Positions 48,303 to 58,930 of a stretch of 64,000 nt of DNA are shown here, piece by piece. The first letter of the stretch is position 1. Each line of letters opens with the position of its first letter. This DNA is from Rosa chinensis (Eukaryota; Streptophyta; Magnoliopsida; Rosales; Rosaceae): the NCBI RefSeq assembly GCF_002994745.2, contig NC_037090.1, positions 28,936,501 through 29,000,500 of the forward strand. Direction: 5' to 3'. The translations under genes were made by a program, and so were the position numbers. The notes below the pieces were generated by a model. That model did no database searches, was not told the origin of the DNA, and saw only the letters and a list, made by a program, of their open reading frames with translations.

Positions 48303-50015
48303 GTAAACTGAGCTTTCTTGTATATGTCACAAAGTTCATATATGGTTAGCGTTTGATAATATGATTTTACTTGCATTGTTAGTTCAAAGGTATGTCCCTC
48401 TTGGAGCATCTGTTGCTGATTTGTATGCAGGAGCAAGTGTTATCAGATTATCATTGGCTGCTACAAGAAAATGCAGGCAAGAATTTAAGATTTCTGTAAA
48501 TGCACAGTATTAAAACTCAGAAGTCTCAAACTTTATAAAGTGAAATTCTAATTGTTTTCTAGGTCTGTGAGATGCATTGAGATTAACAAAGAATCAAAGC
48601 TATCCTTTGAGAAAACGGTTGCCCGCCTGCCAAACATAGTAGATAGCAGCATCAGCTAGCATCATGCAGACACTTCTAAGGTTAATAACCCTGGGAAAGT
48701 TTATGATCATATATTTTATGAGCTAACAGTTAGAATTATGATCATAGATAATTTCAATCTCAATTCTTTGATTACTTTCTATTGATTTGCAGCTCTTCAT
48801 ATTCAAATACACGTCTGGATATCTTTTAGCCTCTCTTTGATTAAGCTCTGTTCTTATAGAAACCAATTGGAATAAGCTTTTATTTCTGTGATGTTGTTAA
48901 CTCATACTCTGTTTCAATTTTATATTTCCAAATAGCTTGAGTTTTGACAAACTGAACTGATGCATTATCTTTGATTGTTTGTCTTTCAGTTCTCACTTTT
49001 CTTCAAAACTATATATGAGTTTGGATGTACTTATCAAATTGGACTATCACTTGTATAAATTATTTCAGAAACTACAGTTTCCAGACCCAGCGACCTGTTT
49101 CTGTAAAATTGTAATTTTCTGTTAATAATTTGAAGTTATTTTCTTCTGAGAATTTGTAGTGGACTTGTGAGTATTTGAGACTTGGAATCTCCTAAAAGAG
49201 ATTTTTCTATAATTAGTTATGATTTTTCAAAGTTACAGGTCTGTTGCAGGAATTTCTGAAAACAGTATCACTGTCATGTTCTTTCTTTTTATTTTAGTAT
49301 CTTTTTATGTACAATCTTGCTTCAAGAATCCAGTACTTCAAAAGTAGGCATTCCCACCTTTCATATGAATCCAGCTTGCCTCCATTTGGAGTTCGTATGA
49401 AAGATTTATATCACAACAAATTTGGCTTTGTGCATTAGCATTTCTGCTGCACAGTTTTACTTTACAAATCAGATCTCAAATAACCATTTCTAGATGTTCA
49501 ATGTGTGCTATAATCCAATATTTCTATTGTATGATAAAGCAATTAGTTTGTTTTTATTTGGGGGCTACAAGGTGATATCATTGTTGCAACCTTGGACCTT
49601 AAAAATGATGGGGTTCCTTGAAAAGGAAACCACTTGGGAATTTAAAAAATTTAGCTGCTTGTTCTATCATATTTTGGAGTGCTTTTACATTCTTCTTGTC
49701 TAATAATGTACATAAATATGAAGTTCTTATCAGACTAAGAGTAATATATTGGTTAATCTTAATCTGTACTCGGTAATTTTGTTGCTAAGTGCTGAGATAG
49801 AAGTATTATTCAACAATGCACATCGCACTAGTTAAGGTTGGCGAGTATATATAATCATGCGGTGCTTAAATTAATGTACACTTATCAGCATATGTTTTAA
49901 ACAAAGCCGCCATCGTCGCCATCCGACTATCCTATTCACAATCACTGTCTATCTCCAATATAAATGATATAAAAGACTAATCCTATTACTATATTAGGGA
50001 TTTGATGAGTATAAT

Positions 50016-50330
50016 GGTACGTTTACTTACTTGGAATGGAAAATAATCATGAATCGGAGACAAGTGGAATGGGAGAAGAAAGGAATCGATATTGATTCCG
50101 GAGGAATGATTCCTAAACCCATCTCCCCCCTTCGTAATCGAATTCCTGAGTATTCAGGAATCGATTCCTGATAAATAGGTGGGACCTACACCAATTCTGA
50201 TTCCTTCATGTGTTAGTAAACACAGGAATTCTTTTACCTGGAATCATTCTGATTCCTTTATGTGTTAGTAAACACAGGGGTGTTTTTACTCCGTAATCAT
50301 TCCATTCCATTCCAAGTAAGTAAACGTGCC
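50016..50330. mobile_element. MITE with about 26-bp TIRs inside the CACTA
   Basis: GGTACGTTTACTTACTTGGA at the left mirrors TCCAAGTAAGTAAACGTGCC at the right, one mismatch. About 315 bp, with internal GGAATCGAT/GATTCC-rich text and no ORF. The target duplication is unclear. Confidence 0.8.
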
Positions 50331-50619
50331 CGATATTTATTGGTTCACATCTGCCTTCTTTTGGCTATCAGTTAAGACATAGGAGAGGAAAATCAGAAAC
50401 TACTCGTGCTCAGTACATAAACACAAAGGATGTGAGGTTTGTCTATGTTTTTCTACCTCCTGCAATGCTAGGCCTAGAAGTAGCACCAGTTTGGTTCTTA
50501 ATGGAATTTCCTGGGGCACATTGTTTCATGTAGGCTGACAATAAGCACTTGGAACGTTGTTGGAAGAGTTCCGGATGAAAACCTTGATATTGATGATTGG
50601 ATTTCTTCAGAAGAGCCAT

Positions 50620-51567
50620 CGGATATCTACATGTTCAATGGAATGGCAGAGCTTTTGATGACTATAGCCAAGCTTCCAGTGTTTTATAAGCACAGAAAGC
50701 TGCTCTTCTTTCCACCATGGGCATATGCACTTCCGGCATGGCTCCTCAAGATCCCTCTCACCTGTGTTGAAGTTGGTGTTTGGGTATTTATCACCTATTA
50801 TGTCATTGGCTTTGATCCAAATGTTGGAAGGTAAAAGTAACATACTAGAAGCAAAATTGTTGATCACTTTCTCCTTAACATTTGTTTTCATGTTGGTTCT
50901 GACCCCAAATCATATACTGTCATGAACGTGTAATGCAGATTGTTTAGGCAATACCTTCTCCTCCTACTCATGAATCAACTGGATTATTCCGATTCATTGC
51001 TGGAGTAGGTAGAAGCTTGACTGGTGCTAATACATTTGGCTCATTTGTACTAGTCATGCTTTTCACTTTGGGGGGCTTTGTCCTGTCAAGAGGTAAAAAT
51101 CTAAGTAAAGATACTTGACGTCTGGTAACTAAATTTCTGTATCAATTAATTCCATGTTTCTCAATTTTTTTTGGTTGACTCCACAGAAAATATAAAGAAA
51201 TGGTGGATATGGGGCTACTAGATATCACCTTTGATGTATGGGCAGAATGCAATTGTAGTTAATGAATTCCTTGGCAAGAGTTGGTCACATGTAAGTCCTT
51301 CATTGAGACATTTCAAACATTTTGTAGTTGTTCATCTCTAAGTAATTCTCTGATTTTGATCTATTACTGTTAAAGGTTCTTCCAAACTCAAACGAATCAT
51401 TAGGAGTTGAAATTCTGAAATCTCGTGAATTTCATACGCATGCATATTGGTATTGGATTGGCATAGGAGCATTGGCTGGATACATGCTCTTATTCAACAT
51501 TTGTTACACTCTGGCTCTCACTTATCTAAACCGTGAAGCAATCTGGATACTTGATGTTTCAAGAAAG
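50620..51567 (+). pseudogene. Captured PDR-type ABC transporter (ABCG) fragment, four exons
   Basis: Exons about 50620-50830, 50939-51092, 51187-51290, 51376-51567, with GT/AG introns. Text is typical of the first transmembrane half of full-size plant PDR transporters: MTIAKLPVFYKHRKLLFFPP, WVFITYYVIGFDPNVGR, FTLGGFVLSR, MYGQNAIVVNEFLGKSWSH, YWYWIGIGALAGYMLLFNIC. Defects: a small deletion shifting frame after LLLMNQL (about 50983) and a TGG to TAG stop at 51219-51221. Nucleotide-binding domains are absent. It encodes no working transporter. Confidence 0.9.
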
Positions 51568-52593
51568 GTTGTAGCTAGTTTTACTCAATTTATGATGTAC
51601 TTAAGGAAATAAGATGTATTGATTCGATTTTGGCGTGGTTTGTATGTCCAAAATTTGTTCACTGGCTTATGCTTTAAGATTGTGTATAATTAGATTGCTT
51701 GAATTAATGCAATGCCCCATATTTAAGAAGCAATGTTAAAAAAACTAATGGACGTCGATGTAAACTACAGGGAACGATGTCGAGTATCAATATGGACATC
51801 GATTTACAATTTGGAAAATGATGTATAGCATCAATATGGACATCGATTTACAATTTGGAAAACGATGTCTTGAATCAAAATGGGACATCGATTTACAATT
51901 TGGGAAACGATGTTTAATATTATTATGGACATCGTTATTAACCTAAAACCTAATGTAATATAGTAAAATGGACATCACTTTATAAAAGGAAACGATGTTT
52001 ATTATAATATTGCACATCATTCATACAATACTAAGGAATGTAGATTGAATCTTAAATAGTAGGATATATGGAAAATATGCGTGAACCTCACAAACGGCAG
52101 GCAAAACGAAAAGAATCCGATGTCTGATACCATATAAAACATCGTTTCTAATATGAGTAACGATGTTAAAATGAATACTTCTGCTATTGGACCTATACTT
52201 CATTAAGCATTAATTAAATGCCAAAATATGAAGATTTAACAATATCTAAACACACTAATATGTCATCGTAATAACGGTTTTACATCGGTTCCATAAGCTT
52301 ATTCGATGTCTATTGTTGAACTGGACATCGGTTTTTGACCGATGTCTTTTTGTTCGTGATCTTTAACATCACCCACTAATACATCGGATGAATTTTTTTT
52401 TAACATCGGTTTCTGGCTGATGTCTAAGGCAAAAATCCTAGTAGTGCAAACCAGCCAAAACAGCTGGATACATTAAGATACCACCCGCCAGCACCGCCTC
52501 GGTTTGGCACAACTTTCACCACCTCAATTTCATATGCACTGGAATGATATGGTTGCTCAAAACACCCTGCATTTTCATCAATCAAAGACATAA

Positions 52594-53913
52594 ATATTCA
52601 AGTTGTAAACATTTCGTTTACACAGTTTATCTGCCACATTTCATATAAAATTTGGCATCTTTAATTCTGGATTTGATGTAGTATTTCAGATTTTGATGAA
52701 CTTTCGGAGCAAGGTTTGGGTTTGTTTCCAAAAGCTTGTTGCTACAATTTTGATCGAGTTTGGGAGAAACCTTTCAATTGGTATGTGTTTGATTTGGGTT
52801 CTTTCAAAATTGTCCAAAATTCCGGTCTTCAGTAACTTTTTTGTAACTCAATTTTCAGTATTTGTGTATTAATTAAAATGTGAATGAAGTTGATTTCGGT
52901 TTAAGCTTTGGTTTGAATGAAGAAGAAAGTGATGATGGTTTTGTTATCAAAATTGCTTGAACCACAAAATGGTGCCTGCCAATGGTAGACCTGAATGACT
53001 GATTTAATTTTTTTTTGTATCTGGTTTCTGGAATTAAACAAAACAAGCCACCTACTGAAAAAGCCGGTATTTTGGTAGACCTGAATGCCTGAATGACAAC
53101 ACTGGCATTAGCTGCCTGAATGACTGATTTAATTTTTTTTACATTAAAATTAAACAAAACAGGCCACCTCAATTGGGCCAAAACGGTGTCCAAATCACCA
53201 AAATATCCAACTTAACCACAGCGATATCAAAAGTAAACTAGCCAAAATGGCACAACCAATACATGTTCCCTGCAAAGCAATGTCAGTCTCACCTTCCCGA
53301 CCCTTGACCTGGAATTTCTGGAACTGACTGTTGCTGGACTCCATGTGTTGTGGCTCACTCATAGCTGTCGCTGGCAGCAAGGTAGCAGCTGTCGTGATCG
53401 CCACAGTCATAGTCGTATCTGCTGCTGTCGGCATCACTAGCTGTTGAATCGTCCATATGCAACACTTTATGCTGTTGAATCGTTCCTGTTGGCGTTGGCA
53501 CTATCGTTATCGATCTAGCTGGGTTCTGGGTAGCAGCGGCCGCCCCTTCATACTGGCACAACCCCTCTCGCATAGCAGCCTCATCAGCCTTTGCCTTCTT
53601 CGCAGCCTCCACATCCGCCACGACCTTATCCATTATTAGCCACCCCTGTGCTATCGCCTTCTTCATCAACTTGGCAATACTGGCATTAGCTGCCTGTTTC
53701 TTCTTCTCAGCAAAAGCCGGCGAGTTTACAAAGTAATCAACACCATGATCAGTCCCCTGCTTATGTATAAACTTCAACGCACAGGGGTGAGCAACAATTT
53801 CCTTTTGCAGTTTCCCAACCTGCTCCTGCAAACCCGCAACCTGACCCGACAGCTCACGAACCTGAGCACGAGAGTCCCTGATCTCCTACACTCGACTCCT
53901 CAGCTGCTCCTCC
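52594..53913 (-). pseudogene. Coiled-coil TE-type locus, copy B, 3' part
   Basis: It matches copy A 42907-44225 in the same orientation, with scattered substitutions. The minus ORF 53831-53355 keeps AEKKKQAANASIAKLMKKAI and the Lys/Ala helix. The match stops abruptly at about 53914, where CACTA subterminal repeats begin. It resumes at 61328. Confidence 0.9.
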
Positions 53914-55975
53914 AGAGTCTGTATATCGTTTTCAACAAAAAATCGATGTCTGTATATTTTAGTAACATCAAATTCCATTTTAGAACTGATGTCTGGTACT
54001 CAGTGACATATCGTTTTCGATAAAAAAATCGATGTCTGTATATTTTAGTAACATCAATTTCCATTTTGAAACTGATGTCTGGTACTCAGTAACATATCGT
54101 TTTCGACAAAAAATCTATGTTTGTATATTTCAGTAACATCGATTTTCATTTTGGAACTGATGTATCTGTATTACTGGATATCAGTTTTTATGGTTAAAAC
54201 TGATTTCAACTTTATATCTAGACATCATACTAGAAAGTACGCCCGCGCGCTGCTGCATGTTTAGGCGATAAGAGTAGTAATCACAATCTTATAATGTTTG
54301 CCGAATATGCTATCGTTTTATATATCATAAAACGATAAAAAATTGATGTCTGTATATTTTAGTAACATCGATTTCCATTTTGAAACTGATGTCTGGTACT
54401 CAGTAACATATCGTTTTCGACAAAAAATCTATGTCTGTATATTTCAGTAACATCGATTTTCATTTTGGAACTGATGTATCTGTATTACTGGATATCAGTT
54501 TTTATGGTTAAAACTGATTTCAACTTTATATCTAGACATCATACAAGAAAGTACGCCCGCGCGATGCTGCGTGTTTAGGCGATAAGAGTAGTAATCACAA
54601 TCTTATAATGTTTGCCGAATATGCTATTGTTTTACATATCATAAAAGCTGGTTCACAAACTTTTTCACTAACTCTTACAAACTCTATCTAATTCTTCCAT
54701 TATCAAATCTATACATTCCTCCATTTCTGCCTTACAGATCACCAGCATCTTCCACATTGCAAGTTGAATTAGATGCAAGAGAATACTTCTGTGTGGCTGA
54801 AAATTCCAGCATGACGAACCTATATAGAATCTCCTCCATTTTGGCTACAAGGGACGAATATGCCACAACCAACAATTCCATAGTCAAGGCTTTGTTTTCT
54901 TTTCTTCTTTCACGTTTGCTCTTCTCTTCGTGAAAAATATCTACACAACTGCAAAATTCAAAAATCAATGATCAATTCATGACAAAACAAACATAACAAA
55001 AATAAATCACTGTACATCACTAAAAATACAATCTTCCAATTACAAAAACACCTCCAATTTCTGAACTAAATGACCACTAATAAATTTCCAAAAACACCTC
55101 CAATTTATGAAGCAAACACCTGATTTACAAAGCCAATTACTAATTGCATAGTCCTCCAATTTACTGTAAAGGTTGTAGGCTAATTGTAATCTAACAAAAA
55201 CAACGAAAACCAACCATAAACTCAGAAAATACTTGATCACCCTCCAAACCATTTGACCACAAACCTGGAAATGCACAACAAAAGAAAACAAAAGTGTAAG
55301 ACCTACTCAGAAATCAAACTGATCCATAGCCAAAAAAAAAAAAAAAACTGCAAGATCTACCCAGAAATCAAATCCAAATTTAAACCCAAATGCTAAACAA
55401 ATCCTGATTTGATTCAGTTCACAACACCAATACCATTCTCAATACTTTCAGCTTCCACATAAGCCTTGCCTTGAAAGGTTTAGTTCATAGAGACATGCCC
55501 GCAAAAACCAATTCCAACTCCAGATCTTGTGAGATAGTTTTCTGACATAAAAAAGGGCACCAGGAAGAGCAAAACAGTATAAAATACTCAGATCAAATTC
55601 TTTTATTTTCTGATCATAATCAGAATCAGATAGAAAACCAAAATTTTCTGCTATATCATATATGGCATCCCAACCCTTTAATCAACTTGCTCTTAGAGAA
55701 AGCATCATCATGAAGTAACAGAGCTTTATGATACGATTACTAACAGATGAAATTGTTAATATAAATGCTGAAAGTAATTATCACACTTAGCAACAGTATT
55801 CATAAAACCTAAACTCACAGCAATACATGGACTGTAATATCACACTGAGATCCATAAAACCTAAAGTGATTGAGTTTGTTTTTCTTGTAGTTGACAGATG
55901 TTTCTGGTGGCTTTCTCCGGGTACCTCACACAGAATGCTATACCGTCTGGGGCACCGATTGGCTCCTAAATCTTG

Positions 55976-56254
55976 CATTCTCTGTTGCGTGAGGCGGTTT
56001 GTTTCCCTACCGGTACTCTGTTGTTCCCGATCGATCCTGGATTGCTCCCTGAAGGCTGCAATCTCAGCTCGCATGGACTCCAATTCCGATACCGGAGTCA
56101 CCTGATCCGGGACTATCGGGTCTAAGGATCCGAGACCATGGATTTCCTCTTAAACAGCTGGCGCCTCTGCTGACGAAGTTCCAGGAGAGAATATCAGTGC
56201 CCGGGCGACACTTCTCCCCTCTCCGATGTCTGGCTCATTCATATCCGGTAGCAC
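55976..56254 (-). pseudogene. Tat leader and gag start fragment
   Basis: Minus ORF beginning MTPVSELESMRAEIAAFREQ with a short coiled coil, reading out of gag directly into the LTR fragment at 55975. It lies just downstream of the primer site. Upstream minus text includes NEPDIGEGRSVARALIFSPG. Only the very start of gag remains. Confidence 0.6.
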
Positions 56255-56272
56255 CCCTATCTGGCGCGCCAA

Positions 56273-56748
56273 TGTTTCTGGTGGCTTTCTCCGGGTACCT
56301 CACACAGAATGCTATACCGTCTGGGGCACCGATTGGCTCATAAATCCTGTATCAAGAACACAATGTTAGAGGGATAAACCGTGCTGGACGGTTTATACCT
56401 CTCCGATGCCTGAGTGAGAAACTAATAGATGTGTAGATTAAATTGTGGATAAAGGAGTTATTCCCTGTAAAAGGTGGTTGTGCTAATGTATTTATACTCA
56501 AGCATGGGAAGGGAGTCTCCCCCATCCTCGATGTGGGACACAGGTTCCTCTGATGCCTTATCAGCCCTCTTGTGGTGTAAATAGATGGGCTGTGCTGGCC
56601 TTGCCCCGGGCCCTGGGTGCCCAGGGTGGCATCCCATGTGAGGCCCGCCATGGTGGGGCGTGAACCCGGCCCATGGCGTAGTACCTGGGAGTACCGATGG
56701 GGCTCAGGGGCTAGTGCTAAACCTAGTTGAGACTCCCTAGTATGTACA
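56273..56748 (-). mobile_element. Full Tat LTR, reversed, with both primer site and polypurine tract
   Basis: 476 bp. On the minus strand it is preceded by AACTTGGGGGACT and followed by TTGGCGCGCCAG. An LTR normally touches only one of the two, so this one looks like the LTR of a one-LTR circle or of two elements sharing an LTR. Confidence 0.9.
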
Positions 56749-56761
56749 AGTCCCCCAAGTT

Positions 56762-58265
56762 CTCTTTACCCCACTGGGTACCGGAGGCTCAAATTTTATA
56801 CCCCATCGGGTATCGGAGCCAAGCCCTCTCTTTACCCCATTGGGTACCAGAGGCTCAAATTGTCTACCCCATTGGGTACCGGAGGCTCAAATTTTCTACC
56901 CCATTGGGTGTCGGAGCCAAGCCCTCTCTTTACCCTATTGGGTACCAGAGGCTCAAATTTTCTACCCCATTGGGTACCAGAGGCTCAAATTTTATACCCC
57001 ATCGGGTATCGGAGCCAAGCCCTCTCTTTACCCCGTTGGGTACCGGAGGCTCAAATTGTCTACCCCATTGGGTACCGGAGGCTCAAATTTTCTACCCCAT
57101 TGGGTATCGGAGCCAAGCCCTCTCTTTACCCCATTAGGTACCGGAGGCTCAAATTTTATACCCCATCGGGTATCGGAGCCAAGCCTTCTCTTTACCCCAT
57201 TGGGTACCGGAGGCTCAAATTGTCTACCCCATTGGGTACCGGAGGCTCAAATTTTCTACCCCATCGGGTATCGGAGCCAAGCCCTCTCGTTACCCCATTG
57301 GGTACTGGAGGCTCAGATTGTCTACCCCATTGGGTACCGGAGGCTCAAATTTTCTACCCCATCGGGTATCGGAGCCAAGCCCTCTCGTTACTCCATTGGG
57401 TACCGAAGGCTCAGATTGTCTACCCCATTGGGTATCAGAGGCTCAAATTTTCTACCCCATTGGGTACCGGAGGCTCAAATTTTATACCCCATCGGGTATC
57501 GGAGCCAAGCCCTCTCTTTACCCCATTGGGTACCGGAGGCTCAAATTTTCTACCCCATCGGGTATCGGAGCCAAGCCCTCTCTCTACCCCATCGGGTACC
57601 GGAGGCTCAAATTTTCTACCCCATCGGGTATCGGAGCCAAGCCCTCTCTTTACCCCATTGGGTACCGGAGGCTCAAATTGTCTACCCCATTGGGTATCAA
57701 AGGCTCAAATTTTCTACCCCATCGGGTATCGGAGCCAAGCCCTCTCTCTACCCCTTTGGGTACCAGAGGCTAAAATTTTCTACCCCATCGGGTACCGGAG
57801 GCTCAAATTTTCTACCCCATTGGGTACCGAAGGCTCAAATTTTCTACCCCATCGGGTATCGGAGCCAAGCCCTCTCTTTACCCCATTGGGTACCGGAGGC
57901 TCAAATTGTGTACCCCATTGGGTACCGGAGGCTCAAATTTTCTACCCCATCGGGTATCGGAGCCAAGCCCTCTACCCCATTGGGTACCAGAGGCTAAAAT
58001 TTTCTACCCCATCGGGTATAGGAGCCAAGCCCTCTCTTTACCCCATTGGGTACCGGAGGCTCAAATTCTCTACCCCATTGGGTACCGGAGGCTCAAATTT
58101 TCTACCCCCATCGGCTATCGGAGCCAAGCCCTCTCTCTACCCCATTGGGTACCAGAGGCTAAAATTTTCTACCCCATCGGGTATCGGAGCTAAGCCCTCT
58201 CTTTGCCCCATTGGGTACCGGAGGCTCAAATTTTCTACCGGGTACCGGAGGCTCAAATTCTCCAC
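56762..58265. repeat. Tandem array of 32- and 34-bp subunits, about 98-bp higher-order unit
   Basis: About 45 subunits of the form TACCCCATTGGGTACCGGAG plus CTCAAATTTTC (32 bp), alternating with a variant ending GGAGCCAAGCCCTCTCTT (34 bp), often in the order 32-32-34. All share one direction. Several overlapping plus-strand ORFs up to 486 codons cross it in different frames, each repeating the same few words. They are by-products of the array. It occupies the 3' UTR position of the Tat element. Confidence 0.95.
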
Positions 58266-58449
58266 CCCATCCAGTCCCATGGACTCAACCTCATCTTGTC
58301 CCAAGGTGGCTTACCTATAGCGTAGCCCGCTCAAGATTTCTCTTCTGCGGGAACTTGGGGGACTACCTATAGGCACACTAGTGCCAAACCTTGAGACTTA
58401 ATAATAAGTCCCCACCCAAGAAACATCTTGAACGGGAAGTTGGGGGACT

Positions 58450-58925
58450 TGTACATACTAGGGAGTCTCAACTAGGTTTAGCACTAGCCCCTGAGCCCCA
58501 TCGGTACTCCCAGGTACTACGCCATGGGCCGGGTTCACGCCCCACCATGGCGGGCCTCACATGGGATGCCACCCTGGGCACCCTGGGCCCGGGGCAAGGC
58601 CAGCACAGCCCATCTATTTACACCACAAGAGGGCTGATATGGCATCAGAGGAACCTGTGTCCCACATCGAGGATGGGGGAGACTCCCTTCCCATGCTTGA
58701 GTATAAAGACATTAGCACAACCACCTTTTACAGGGAATAACTCCTTTATCCACAATTTACTCTACACATCTATTAGTTTCTCACTCAGGCATCGGAGAGG
58801 TATAAACTGTCCGACACGGTTTATCCCTCTAACATTGTGTTCTTGATACAGGATTTAGGAGCCAATCGGTGCCCCAGACGGTATAGCATTCTGTGTGAGG
58901 TACCCGGAGAAAGCCACCAGAAACA
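58450..58925 (+). mobile_element. Full Tat LTR, forward
   Basis: 476 bp, starting TGTACATACTAGG after the polypurine tract GTTGGGGGACT and ending CCAGAAACA at the target duplication. Same length as the reversed LTR and nearly the same sequence. Confidence 0.93.
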
Positions 58926-58930
58926 ACAGA

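Larger units (their letters stand above)
46897..52446. mobile_element. Pack-CACTA transposon, 5550 bp, with captured host exons
   Basis: Ends are CACTACTAGAATTTTGC (46897) and GCAAAAATCCTAGTAGTG (to 52446), flanked by the 3-bp duplication CAA (46894-46896 and 52447-52449). Subterminal motifs of the ACATCG-ATTTACAATTTGG-ACGATGT type repeat at 51780-51970, the known transposase-binding style of CACTA elements. No TNPD/TNPA-type transposase is visible, so it is non-autonomous. It carries a CHD1-like exon, a PDR transporter fragment, a 5'-leader-like exon (about 47340-47431, donor GTGAGT) and a MITE. Confidence 0.92.
55899..58925. mobile_element. Rearranged Tat-type element with inverted LTRs, 3027 bp
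   Basis: Both outer ends are LTR right (U5) ends: TGTTTCTGG at 55899 and CCAGAAACA ending at 58925. A perfect 5-bp duplication, ACAGA, flanks it (55894-55898 and 58926-58930). Order: reversed LTR fragment 55899-55975, reversed leader/gag piece 55976-56254, primer site (TTGGCGCGCCAGATAGGGG on the minus strand, 56254-56272), full reversed LTR 56273-56748, reversed polypurine tract, tandem array, polypurine tract, full forward LTR 58450-58925. Confidence 0.9.

Noticed and set aside
51187..51567. Functional transporter gene
   Set aside because: In-frame TAG at 51219, an upstream frameshift, no nucleotide-binding domains, and location inside a CACTA element.
54732..54968. Captured fragment of a named plant gene
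   Set aside because: The minus ORF (ENKALTMELLVVAYSSLVAK) looks real-protein-like and may be a captured exon, but I could not assign it to a family with confidence.
56840..58320. Long plus-strand ORFs (up to 486 codons) with repeated words, looking like a repeat protein
   Set aside because: They track the 32/34-bp tandem array in several frames at once, inside a retroelement 3' UTR, with no signal peptide, domain or splice context.
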